From the IMG/VR virus record IMGVR_UViG_3300020183_000184, positions 1 to 40,582 of that record: DNA of 40,582 nt; one strand, written 5' to 3'. The position numbers and the translations under genes were made by a program. Positions 1 to 5,824 of this stretch are shown one piece after another. Numbering within the stretch: the first letter of the stretch is position 1; each line of letters begins with the position of its first letter. This DNA comes from a virus. Below the pieces are notes generated by a model that saw only the letters and a program-made list of their open reading frames with translations, did not search any database and was not told the DNA's origin.

Positions 1-2
1 AT

Positions 3-212
3 GACTTCCATATCGAGAACAATTCCGGAGAATGGTGCTGTTGTGCTTGGCCCACTAATTCTGATGAGCATCTGTATGGGTATTCCAGCCCCAACTTTCC
101 GACCTATGAGGAAGCTCTTCAGGACTGCTACCAGGGTCTAAAAAGGATTCTTCAGGAGTCTGGTGCTACTGCTCTTCCCCTACCTAGTGCTTACCTCCCT
201 ATGGGAGATTAA
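3..212 (+). CDS. C-terminal fragment of an unrecognised protein (5' end outside window)
   Basis: An open frame enters the window at base 3 and runs 69 codons to TAA at 210-212. The composition looks protein-like: it contains a Cys cluster (EWCCCAWPTNSDEHLYGYS), then a Tyr/Glu-rich amphipathic segment (PTYEEALQDCYQGLKRILQE), and ends in PMGD. The other two forward frames are closed or carry no sensible peptide. It converges on the Ntn-hydrolase gene with a 45-nt gap. I do not recognise a family. The Trp-Cys-Cys-Cys motif may bind metal, but this is only a guess. The start lies upstream of the window. Confidence 0.55.
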   Translation, partial: DFHIENNSGEWCCCAWPTNSDEHLYGYSSPNFPTYEEALQDCYQGLKRILQESGATALPLPSAYLPMGD

Positions 213-257
213 TAACACTGGTTTTAGAAACGTGGCCGCAAATGAAGCGGCGCTTGT

Positions 258-953
258 TTACTTAGCCCTCTTGCTGGCTCTACTCTTCTTGGCGGGAACA
301 TTCTTAACCGCAGCTGGAACTGGGGATTTATGGGTTTTCCTACCATCAAATTCTTGGACAAACGTCTGGAACGGCGAGCCCGTATAGGGGTCAAATCTGC
401 TTGCTACAGCAAGCGCTTTATTCACGGCCATCTTTGCCTGTGGTATGGCGAGCTGCTTCTTGCCGCCAGTTATTGCCTGAAGCGCCCCTAGGGCGTAGGA
501 AGAGCCGGTACCGATTGCATATATTCCGTTGGTGTCACTCGTCCAAGAATAATCCCCATCAATAATGTAAAGAGTTCCATGAATAATCGTGATTATCTGA
601 GATGAGTGCTCGGCGATATGGTCGCTGGAATCTCTTTCCGGTAGCGCATATCCCTGCTCTTCGAAACAGGCCCTGAGAGCTGGAACAAACTGACGGGTGA
701 TGAACTGGTCTAGTTTCTTTCCATAGGCGGTCGCTGCTGGCGTAGGAGGGGTAAAGGCGTGATGTAGGATATTTATTGCGCGGACATCTCCGGCAGCACC
801 TAACACATACTTGCCGTTTGTTGCCAATTTGGATGTTCCGGCCCCCAAAGTTGTTATTTGATACGCCATCCCGGAGTCATCAAATGAGGAAATTCTGCTA
901 TCCGTGCCTACTACAGTAAAACCATCCCCCTGAACCCCAACGACCGTTGTCAT
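258..953 (-). CDS. Proteasome beta/HslV-like Ntn hydrolase
   Basis: 231 aa. The protein starts MTTVVGVQGDGFTVVGTDSR. Removing Met1 would expose Thr as residue 1, and the Asp and Arg of TDSR then fall at positions 17 and 19, as in 20S beta subunits and HslV. A later segment, IYAIGTGSSYALGALQA (about 141-157), matches the 'aiGsGs.yAlga' helix of that superfamily, and YVLGAAGD (about 49-56) matches the strand after the S1 loop. I cannot place a clear equivalent of catalytic Lys33; the nearest lysine (K42) aligns a few residues late, so activity is not certain. There is no propeptide, which resembles HslV. The C-terminal tail is Lys/Arg-rich. The ATG lies 2 nt after the phosphoesterase stop with only a weak SD, suggesting coupled translation. 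Role unknown; it could be a self-compartmentalising peptidase acting on host or virion proteins. Confidence 0.75.
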   Translation of the reverse strand: MTTVVGVQGDGFTVVGTDSRISSFDDSGMAYQITTLGAGTSKLATNGKYVLGAAGDVRAINILHHAFTPPTPAATAYGKKLDQFITRQFVPALRACFEEQGYALPERDSSDHIAEHSSQIITIIHGTLYIIDGDYSWTSDTNGIYAIGTGSSYALGALQAITGGKKQLAIPQAKMAVNKALAVASRFDPYTGSPFQTFVQEFDGRKTHKSPVPAAVKNVPAKKSRASKRAK

Positions 954-955
954 AA

Positions 956-2158
956 TTAGACCCCATATTCCTTACCCCTGAACATCATCCAGCCGTCGTA
1001 TATCGGTGCTACCTCATAGCAGAACTTATGCTCTCCTGAGTCCTCAAACGTGACTACTCCAATACCCTGCTGCCAATTCTCATGACGGGTGAGTGGTCTT
1101 CCGTCCAGGTCTACGCCGCCCTTGGTCGACGGAATGGCACCATCTATCCTTGCTAGGCACCCTGGAGATGCGGCCATTATCGTCCGGGGACCATCAAAAT
1201 CTTCCCTAGTCTTAAAGGCTGTCTCGATGCGATGAATGTGTCCGTATATCACCGAGGTCTTTTCAGCATTTAGATATACATGGGCTGTTGAGCCAGAAGA
1301 CTTAACCCTGTCACCGTGGATAATCCGCAATTTCTTATTTATCCAGTAATCGGCGGCCGGATATCCCGGGAAGTACTCAACGCAATATTCCTCCATCCTG
1401 CATAGGTATGGAATAGAAAGTACCGGCCATGATTCTGGTGAATTGCCCTTCCTTAGACCATACGCGGCCACAGCATTCTGAACAATGTATTTCGGCATGC
1501 GCTCTTCGTGGTTTCCTGCCAACCAAATTATTCTGGCATGTGGCGCAGCGTTGCGCATCTGGGCACAAAACATTGTTGCCCTGTCAATAGATGCCTGAGT
1601 TGTTTGAGCGTAGGCGGGATACGTGATGTATTTACCCATCTCGGGAAGGTCAAGGTTGTCTCCAACACAGACAATCAACTCGGGTTGTATATCTTCAATC
1701 AGGGCAATCAGGATGTCTAGGGCCTTTTCGTCGTGCGTTGGCTCAAGAGTTCCGTCGAAATTGCGGTAATAACCTATTTGTATATCAGGTGTGACTATGC
1801 ACGTTTTGAAGCCCTTAGTCTGCTTCGATTTTGTCTTTGTCTTTTGTATTTGTATGGAAGGGCCCTGTTGGACAACTGGCCACTCTGGCCCACTCTCCCA
1901 CTTGGGGCTGAATTGTATTGCAGTCAGGTCCTGTACTTCAGCTTCCCCCAGGTCATTCTTGATAATGGATTGATAGACGGATACTCGCTTAATCTCACCA
2001 ATCTCGTCCAGACTGATGTTTTTACGCTCGAGCATGTCCGCTATTGCGCCGAGGATTTTCTTCTGTTCCTCAGCTCTACGCTTTTCCCCTGCAATCTTGT
2101 TAAGAGTGGATGCCAGCTTGGTGTCCTTATTTGTCTTATTTGTCTTATTTGTGGCCAT
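956..2158 (-). CDS. Calcineurin-like metallophosphoesterase
   Basis: 400 aa from ATG at 2158. A longer in-frame reading from 2179 exists, but the 2158 start has GAAGGAG upstream and overlaps the preceding stop as TGATG, so I prefer it. Residues 1-110 form a charged, partly helical N-terminal extension beginning with a TNK repeat. The phosphoesterase core follows with the expected metal-binding motifs in order: DIQ (about 125), GDNLD (166-170), GNHEE (215-219), HGD (281-283) and GHIH (306-309). Members hydrolyse phosphodiesters or phosphomonoesters with two divalent metals; the substrate is not predictable here. In many actinobacteriophages such an enzyme sits next to a small HTH protein, as here. 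It is the middle gene of a three-gene reverse cluster ending in the Ntn hydrolase. Confidence 0.9.
   Translation of the reverse strand: MATNKTNKTNKDTKLASTLNKIAGEKRRAEEQKKILGAIADMLERKNISLDEIGEIKRVSVYQSIIKNDLGEAEVQDLTAIQFSPKWESGPEWPVVQQGPSIQIQKTKTKSKQTKGFKTCIVTPDIQIGYYRNFDGTLEPTHDEKALDILIALIEDIQPELIVCVGDNLDLPEMGKYITYPAYAQTTQASIDRATMFCAQMRNAAPHARIIWLAGNHEERMPKYIVQNAVAAYGLRKGNSPESWPVLSIPYLCRMEEYCVEYFPGYPAADYWINKKLRIIHGDRVKSSGSTAHVYLNAEKTSVIYGHIHRIETAFKTREDFDGPRTIMAASPGCLARIDGAIPSTKGGVDLDGRPLTRHENWQQGIGVVTFEDSGEHKFCYEVAPIYDGWMMFRGKEYGV
2126..2152. repeat. Three tandem 9-bp units inside the phosphoesterase start
   Basis: The unit CTTATTTGT occurs three times without a gap; on the coding strand it encodes Thr-Asn-Lys repeats immediately after the initiator. 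Copy-number change would be in frame (multiples of 9 bp) and alter only the N-terminal tail. Confidence 0.9.
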
Positions 2159-2550
2159 CAGCCGTTCTCCTTCAAACAATTGTCAATAGTTTCCCTAATA
2201 CAGCAGGACGTTTCTGGGTTTTTAAAGCACTCGCGTTTTACCCCAATTACGTCTCTCCCCACGGAGAGATTGCTTGCAGCGAGCGCCCTGGCTATCGACA
2301 TTGTCGTTGCGTCGCTAGTCATGGCAATTATTAGGGCATCTGAAGTCTCTTTTTCCAAAGACTTAACTATTGAGCCAATTTTGCAATTCTTTTTTGAATT
2401 ACCACTGATTGCTTGAAGCAATGCGTTTCGTAATGCATCTGTTTCCACCAGGACCCCCGGAAGTTGTAGATGTTGTAAACGCGAGTAGTCCACACGCGCG
2501 TCTACGGATGATACTACACTATGGCAACATAGGGATGTAGGAGCGACCAC
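2158..2550 (-). CDS. Small helix-turn-helix DNA-binding protein
   Basis: 130 aa if started at GTG 2550, the first possible start. Internal GTG codons, for example the one before ETDALRNALL (about residue 35), are realistic alternatives, because the 2550 start abuts the divergent gene at 2551 and leaves no room for promoters. The C-terminal half, from about KIGSIVKSLEKETSDALI through MSIARALAASNLSVGRDVIG, reads as a helix-turn-helix of the type seen in small actinophage regulators or terminase-associated proteins: a repeat of short helices followed by 'IArAL...g..vgrd.i..hr..C'. Cysteines at the C-terminus (CFKNPETSCC) may bind metal. Its stop overlaps the phosphoesterase start by one base (TGATG), implying co-translation. 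Target DNA is unknown. Confidence 0.6.
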   Translation of the reverse strand: MVAPTSLCCHSVVSSVDARVDYSRLQHLQLPGVLVETDALRNALLQAISGNSKKNCKIGSIVKSLEKETSDALIIAMTSDATTMSIARALAASNLSVGRDVIGVKRECFKNPETSCCIRETIDNCLKENG

Positions 2551-2964
2551 ATGGGGAACGACAAATCAGCCGCAGTGAGAAAAGCGCTAGAAGAATCCCT
2601 GCCGGTTGAGATGGTCGACCAGGTCCTAAAAACTCTCGATAAACAAAAGGTATTTAGGTACCACAATGAAGACGATATAAATCTCGTATCGACAAATGGG
2701 AGGGTTCTGATTGCCCTCCTTGAAGATAGCACGATGACGCAAAGGGCACTGTCGGTTTATCTGGGACTAAGCGAAACGATGATTGATAAAACGCTTAAAA
2801 CCCTTATGGGTAAAGGGCTTGTTACAAAGACAAAAATACAACGACAAAATACCTACGAAGTCAATATCGAAAAACTGAAAATCCATCCTGATATACATCA
2901 CCTGGAAGGCGTTATATCGGACATATTTAAGGTACGCAGGGTTGTCGAGGAAGAGCCTTTCTAG
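2551..2964 (+). CDS. Winged-helix (MarR/ArsR-like) DNA-binding protein
   Basis: 137 aa; ATG preceded by AGGAG with 7-nt spacing (2539-2543). The centre (about 50-105) has the pattern of a winged helix: LIALLEDSTMTQRALSVYLG, then recognition helix LSETMIDKTLKTLMGKGLV, then a beta wing with TKTKIQRQNTYEVN. It diverges from the HTH gene on the other strand, so the roughly 100 bp on each side of 2550 probably carry both promoters, and this protein may control one or both transcripts. The C-terminus is a helical tail rich in acidic residues. Regulator identity not recognised. Confidence 0.65.
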   Translation: MGNDKSAAVRKALEESLPVEMVDQVLKTLDKQKVFRYHNEDDINLVSTNGRVLIALLEDSTMTQRALSVYLGLSETMIDKTLKTLMGKGLVTKTKIQRQNTYEVNIEKLKIHPDIHHLEGVISDIFKVRRVVEEEPF

Positions 2965-2979
2965 GTATATTCCTCCCAA

Positions 2980-3270
2980 ATGACAAACACCTGCAAGCAC
3001 AAATTTTCATTTAAAAAAGATTCTTCTACGCACTACGTTTTACAGTACGTAAAGTGGAAGGGGGGGATGGCGGATGTAAAAGACGCTGCTTCCCTGTTCA
3101 GGGGGAAAGTTCAGGACCAATCAAAGGCAAAAAGGTCTGCCGAGGTTCTCGTCAAAGATGGATGCTTAATCCCGGTCTCTGGCGATATACACGCCATCAC
3201 GCTCAAAGGTCTGGAAATTCTTCAATATTTTGTCCAGATGAATCCCTCCCGGAAGGAAGGCCGAGGCTAA
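2980..3270 (+). CDS. Small winged-helix-like protein
   Basis: 96 aa. It lies 15 nt after the preceding regulator and is probably co-transcribed. The SD before ATG 2980 is poor; the internal ATG at 3067 is also possible but the G-run before it is too close. The section from DVKDAASLFRGKVQDQSKAK through RSAEVLVKDGCLIPVSGDIH to ITLKGLEILQYF has the helix-helix-wing rhythm of a degenerate winged helix ('a..Lv..G.l......y.lT..G...l'). Its 3' end overlaps the 3' end of the opposite-strand gene by 68 bp. Function unknown. Confidence 0.5.
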   Translation: MTNTCKHKFSFKKDSSTHYVLQYVKWKGGMADVKDAASLFRGKVQDQSKAKRSAEVLVKDGCLIPVSGDIHAITLKGLEILQYFVQMNPSRKEGRG

Positions 3271-3577
3271 CTAGCCACGCGCTGAAGACTTCATCTTTTA
3301 TCGGCATGACCCAAATTTGGCAAGAGTCAATATCTTTCTTGTTTCCAACAAGAGTCCAGCAAACTTCCATCTCGGACTCAGCCCTACATGAGCCCACGTT
3401 GCACTCAAGGCCGAATCTCATCATAAACCACTGAACTAAACAGCCATAGTCTTTTTCATAACATTCGCCGTCTTGTCCGCAGGGGCAAAATACAGAGTCA
3501 ACAATAATTTCAGATTTCTCTATTTTTAGACTGACGATATGCCCATCTCGGTGCCACATCATTTCGTCAAGTGCCAT
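3203..3577 (-). CDS. Hypothetical Cys-rich small protein
   Basis: 124 aa. The N-terminal three quarters read like a genuine soluble protein: MALDEMMWHRDGHIVSLKIE, a Cys group FCPCGQDGECYEKDYGCLV that could bind zinc, and MEVCWTLVGNKKDIDSCQIW. The ATG has only a weak SD (AAAGG, 13 nt upstream). The last 22 codons are antisense to the end of the forward winged-helix-like gene, so the two mRNAs would overlap tail to tail. No family recognised. Confidence 0.5.
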   Translation of the reverse strand: MALDEMMWHRDGHIVSLKIEKSEIIVDSVFCPCGQDGECYEKDYGCLVQWFMMRFGLECNVGSCRAESEMEVCWTLVGNKKDIDSCQIWVMPIKDEVFSAWLVSLGLPSGRDSSGQNIEEFPDL

Positions 3578-3633
3578 TAAATCAGCCTTTGGATAAATCT
3601 AAAAAAATAAGCGTATCCCTTTACAGGCCGCTC

Positions 3634-3673
3634 TTAGCACTAAGTTAGCACTATTTATTCATCCGTAGTGCTA
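3634..3673. repeat. Direct repeat plus inverted copy around a stop codon
   Basis: TTAGCACTA occurs at 3634-3642 and again at 3645-3653. Its inverse TAGTGCTA lies at 3666-3673, covering the stop codon of the reverse holin-like gene. An 8-bp perfect stem with a 12-nt loop can form. No T-tract follows directly, so it is not a clear intrinsic terminator; it may be an mRNA 3'-end hairpin or a protein-binding site. Confidence 0.5.
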
Positions 3674-3970
3674 CTCATCATCTGCGGTTTTACGAGTCTT
3701 TTTTCTTGCAACTTCTTCGTCGGAGACGGCACCCTTTTTATCAAAACGGGAGAAAACTGCGTTTATTTCGTTTGAGGTAAGTTTTCCGTCATCAAGGAAG
3801 GCCCTCGATAGACCCTCAACCACGGTAGCAACTCCAGCAATTCCTGCCATAAGTATCGCTTTTGCCATACTTACGCCGGCAACCGCACCCGCTCCTACTA
3901 CGCTTAGACCTGACGCGGCAAACGTCGCCAGCATTCTGAGAAGGATATTAGTAAATGCCCGGCTTTTCAC
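3671..3970 (-). CDS. Holin-like membrane protein
   Basis: 99 aa, GTG start at 3970, overlapping the preceding stop as GTGA. Two hydrophobic Ala/Gly-rich segments lie at about 10-30 and 34-54 (MLATFAASGLSVVGAGAVAG and SMAKAILMAGIAGVATVVEG). They are followed by an EF-hand-like acidic loop LDDGKLTSNEINAVF and a charged tail ending KKTRKTADDE. Two short TM helices plus a charged C-terminus next to an endolysin suit a holin, and the 'dDGKLt.eEIn' tail recurs in actinophage membrane proteins. It is last in the reverse lysis cluster. An antiholin or a phage membrane protein of other function is possible. Confidence 0.6.
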   Translation of the reverse strand: MKSRAFTNILLRMLATFAASGLSVVGAGAVAGVSMAKAILMAGIAGVATVVEGLSRAFLDDGKLTSNEINAVFSRFDKKGAVSDEEVARKKTRKTADDE

Positions 3971-4179
3971 TCAGCCTTTGATTCGGCCGCCGCCGCAGGC
4001 TCCGGAGACTCCCCCTCCGCACCCTCAGCAGCCTCTGCTACTTCTTTATCCGCCTCTACGGCTGAAGAATCAGTATCGGGGGCGCTGACCTTTGCTTTTC
4101 TTGGCTTAGATGCCGTTGAAGCAGGAGATTTAACTCCTTTTCTTTTGGCTGCTCTATCTTCTGGTGTTAGCTTTCTCAT
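3967..4179 (-). CDS. Low-complexity Ala/Glu/Lys-rich small protein
   Basis: 70 aa. A basic N-terminal half (MRKLTPEDRAAKRKGVKSPA) is followed by an acidic Ala/Glu-rich half, giving a predicted disordered, bipolar protein with no recognisable fold. The ATG sits 2 nt after the upstream stop with GAGGT as SD, and the stop overlaps the holin-like gene as GTGA, so it is translated inside the same cluster. Function unknown; bipolar disordered proteins can act as scaffolds or nucleic-acid-binding linkers, but nothing here shows that. Confidence 0.6.
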   Translation of the reverse strand: MRKLTPEDRAAKRKGVKSPASTASKPRKAKVSAPDTDSSAVEADKEVAEAAEGAEGESPEPAAAAESKAE

Positions 4180-4180
4180 G

Positions 4181-4429
4181 TCACAATACCTCTGAATCTT
4201 CTGTTTTGGTTTCTACTGCTTCTTCGACTGTTTCCTGTGAAGCGAGTTCTTCTTGTTTTGGCTCCTCTACAACCTCGGGAGCAGTTTCTTGAAGGGTAAC
4301 TAAGAATGTTGGTGTTTCCGACTTTTTGGGCCTGCCGCGCTTTGGTGAATTTGCAGAATCGGCAGCAATTTGTTTTGCCAGTTCATTGAGAACTGCTTTT
4401 CTTAATGGGCTTATTCTGTTGTCGCTCAT
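4181..4429 (-). CDS. Small acidic protein with AT-hook-like motif
   Basis: 82 aa from ATG 4429. An upstream in-frame start at 4495 exists, but ATG 4429 has AGGAG with 7-nt spacing and overlaps the previous stop as ATGA, so the shorter form is chosen. Residues 29-36 read PKRGRPKK, containing the GRP core of an AT-hook; the N-terminal 25 residues are helical and the C-terminal half is Glu/Thr/Val-rich and probably disordered. It could bind AT-rich DNA, but the motif is short and may be fortuitous. Confidence 0.6.
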   Translation of the reverse strand: MSDNRISPLRKAVLNELAKQIAADSANSPKRGRPKKSETPTFLVTLQETAPEVVEEPKQEELASQETVEEAVETKTEDSEVL

Positions 4430-4683
4430 TTTGGAATCTCCTGCGCTTTGGGAATCGTTGCTTCTACGCATGTTATGGAGCAGTACATCAGGCAATTTTC
4501 CGCCAAAACGTCGCCTTTTATGCGTACCATTCCTCTAACAGTCTTCTTTCCACAATTATCGCATTTACAATACGCTCCGGCAGAACCTACATACTTGATA
4601 AGTGTTCCGTATAGTGCAGGGTCTAGCATTACCTGCTTTGGGGCTTGTGTTGGTGGCTGTACATTTCTCTTTTTTGCGGCCAT
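4426..4683 (-). CDS. Small Cys4 zinc-binding protein
   Basis: 85 aa. The basic N-terminus (MAAKKRNVQPPTQAPKQ) precedes a probable zinc site: CKCDNCGKK at about 39-47 and ENCLMYCSITC at about 62-72, i.e. CxxC pairs separated by a beta-hairpin containing VRGMVRIKGDV. This arrangement resembles zinc-ribbon or treble-clef phage proteins. Start and stop are tightly coupled to the neighbours (ATGA at its 3' end). Partner unknown. Confidence 0.6.
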   Translation of the reverse strand: MAAKKRNVQPPTQAPKQVMLDPALYGTLIKYVGSAGAYCKCDNCGKKTVRGMVRIKGDVLAENCLMYCSITCVEATIPKAQEIPK

Positions 4684-4693
4684 AGCAATTTAC

Positions 4694-4948
4694 TTAAACC
4701 TTTTTAGTAAATTTCCCGCGCGCGTGGTCGGCTATGTGTTCATCAAGTTTCAACTCTGTTCTGTCAAGGCCTTTCTCGACCCTGTCGATGGAGCGACCAA
4801 GATTTTTTCCTAGCGCAGATATTTCGCGCATGACCGTGTCGTGGTCAGATTTGTTTTCTTTACGGTTTTTACGTGTTTGTATTAAGGAATCGGCAATTCC
4901 TCCTACGGCCGTAATTGCAGCAGCTATAACAACACCCTCAAATAACAT
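4694..4948 (-). CDS. Membrane protein with N-terminal TM and coiled coil
   Basis: 84 aa. One TM helix lies at about 3-22 (FEGVVIAAAITAVGGIADSL). It is followed by a basic stretch (QTRKNRKENKSD) and a long heptad-rich helix from ALGKNLGRSIDRVEKGLDRT to ELKLDEHIADHA. The ATG directly abuts the endolysin stop (TAAATG), so it is read as part of the lysis module. The topology, with a short anchor and a long cytoplasmic or periplasmic coiled coil, is seen in actinophage membrane proteins near lysins (DUF2746-like from memory) and in pinholins. A holin accessory role is likely but unproven. Confidence 0.6.
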   Translation of the reverse strand: MLFEGVVIAAAITAVGGIADSLIQTRKNRKENKSDHDTVMREISALGKNLGRSIDRVEKGLDRTELKLDEHIADHARGKFTKKV

Positions 4949-5470
4949 TTATGCCTCGCCGGGCTTGGGGAGTGCTCTCCATGCTGCTTCAAACTTTGCG
5001 GCATCATTGGCCATCTCTGGTGATAGTTCTATGTGCAACCACTTGCCGCCTTGCGAACCAGCGTTGTCTTTGGCGTCATAAATTTTTACGCCTTTTTCGC
5101 CTTCACCGCGACTACAGCGATACCCGCGACCCCAGCCCGGCTTCTTATCATTTACATTTGAGTCATACGCATAATCGTGTACTTCCTCAATGCCGAGTTC
5201 CTTCGTGTATTTCATGAACCAATCCCATGCCTCAACAGCCTTCTTACGGTCTGTATAACCCATATCGATTGCCCTGCCCGTTGCATGAACGCTCAGCCAC
5301 TTTGGGTTATTTGGGTCTTTGTCGGCCGCAGGATTTCTCATGCGCCTGTTGACGTAAATCCCCAAATTAGAAAAGCCCCACCTCTTCTTACAGAGCTCTA
5401 GAAGCTTCTCGGTGCCGGGCTTGGCGCCATTACCGTTGCCGTCAGAATTTCCCGTGTACTTACGTGGCAT
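4949..5470 (-). CDS. Endolysin: M15-like zinc D,D- or L,D-peptidase
   Basis: 173 aa with a strong SD (AGGAGG) before the ATG. The motif SVHATGRAID at 60-69 is the SxHxxGxAxD signature of the M15/VanY-type fold (zinc ligands H62 and D69), and WLHIEL gives a third ligand at H146. The Glu usually three residues before the last His is Lys here, but WLHIE occurs in phage enzymes of this sort. A Gly/Asn-rich N-terminal linker (8-18) carries no separate binding domain. It would cleave peptidoglycan stem peptides at lysis. It lies among small membrane proteins and has its own plausible promoter upstream. Confidence 0.85.
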   Translation of the reverse strand: MPRKYTGNSDGNGNGAKPGTEKLLELCKKRWGFSNLGIYVNRRMRNPAADKDPNNPKWLSVHATGRAIDMGYTDRKKAVEAWDWFMKYTKELGIEEVHDYAYDSNVNDKKPGWGRGYRCSRGEGEKGVKIYDAKDNAGSQGGKWLHIELSPEMANDAAKFEAAWRALPKPGEA

Positions 5471-5502
5471 ATTTATTGCCTCCTAAATGAAGCGGAACAA
5501 CC

Positions 5503-5530
5503 AAAGTATTGTACCCCAACTGATAGTCAA
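5503..5530 (-). promoter_or_regulatory. Possible promoter upstream of the endolysin
   Basis: On the reverse strand, TTGACT (5525-5530) is followed 16 nt later by TACTTT (5503-5508); an overlapping better -10-like TACAAT lies at 5508-5513 but only 11 nt from that -35. The site is inside the 183-bp gap 5471-5653, the largest gene-free stretch of the window, about 30 nt upstream of the endolysin RBS. Confidence 0.35.
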
Positions 5531-5653
5531 TAAATAAAAAGGATTTATAAATTGATGATTTTTTAGACTCTATCGACCGCAAAAAATAGTTGTCGAATCA
5601 CAATGTTTAGTAGATATCGGTAGTAATTCCGACCGAAGAAAATCTGTTTTTAC

Positions 5654-5824
5654 TCAGTCCGAGCTGAGCAGTTTATATACATAGTGAACAGCCGTCGCAG
5701 ATATGGTTATCCACATTGCGACGGCCTGTGTTGTGCCAGAAAGTGTGACAATCACAATTATGCTCCCGGCTAGCGTCCACGCTAAGTCGGCAGTTATGTC
5801 CCATATTTTTCTGAGAAAATTCAT
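5654..5824 (-). CDS. Small two-TM membrane protein (holin candidate)
   Basis: 56 aa from ATG 5824. An upstream GTG at 5836 is in frame, but ATG 5824 has GGAG at 6 nt and overlaps the preceding stop as ATGA. Two hydrophobic helices (about 12-29 and 33-52: LAWTLAGSIIVIVTLSG and AVAMWITISATAVHYVYKLL) with short charged ends match the size and layout of class II holins. It is translationally coupled to the large secreted protein upstream, so it may instead help insert or stabilise that protein. Confidence 0.6.
   Translation of the reverse strand: MNFLRKIWDITADLAWTLAGSIIVIVTLSGTTQAVAMWITISATAVHYVYKLLSSD

Noticed and set aside
1733-2416. 227-codon forward frame opposite the phosphoesterase and HTH genes
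   Set aside because: Antisense to two genes with clear motifs; its translation is hydrophobic and Cys/Leu-rich without any recognisable pattern.
5600-5653. Intrinsic terminator after the small two-TM gene (stem CTCAG/CTGAG on the reverse strand)
   Set aside because: Only a 5-bp stem with the stop codon in it and broken T-stretches; too weak to call.
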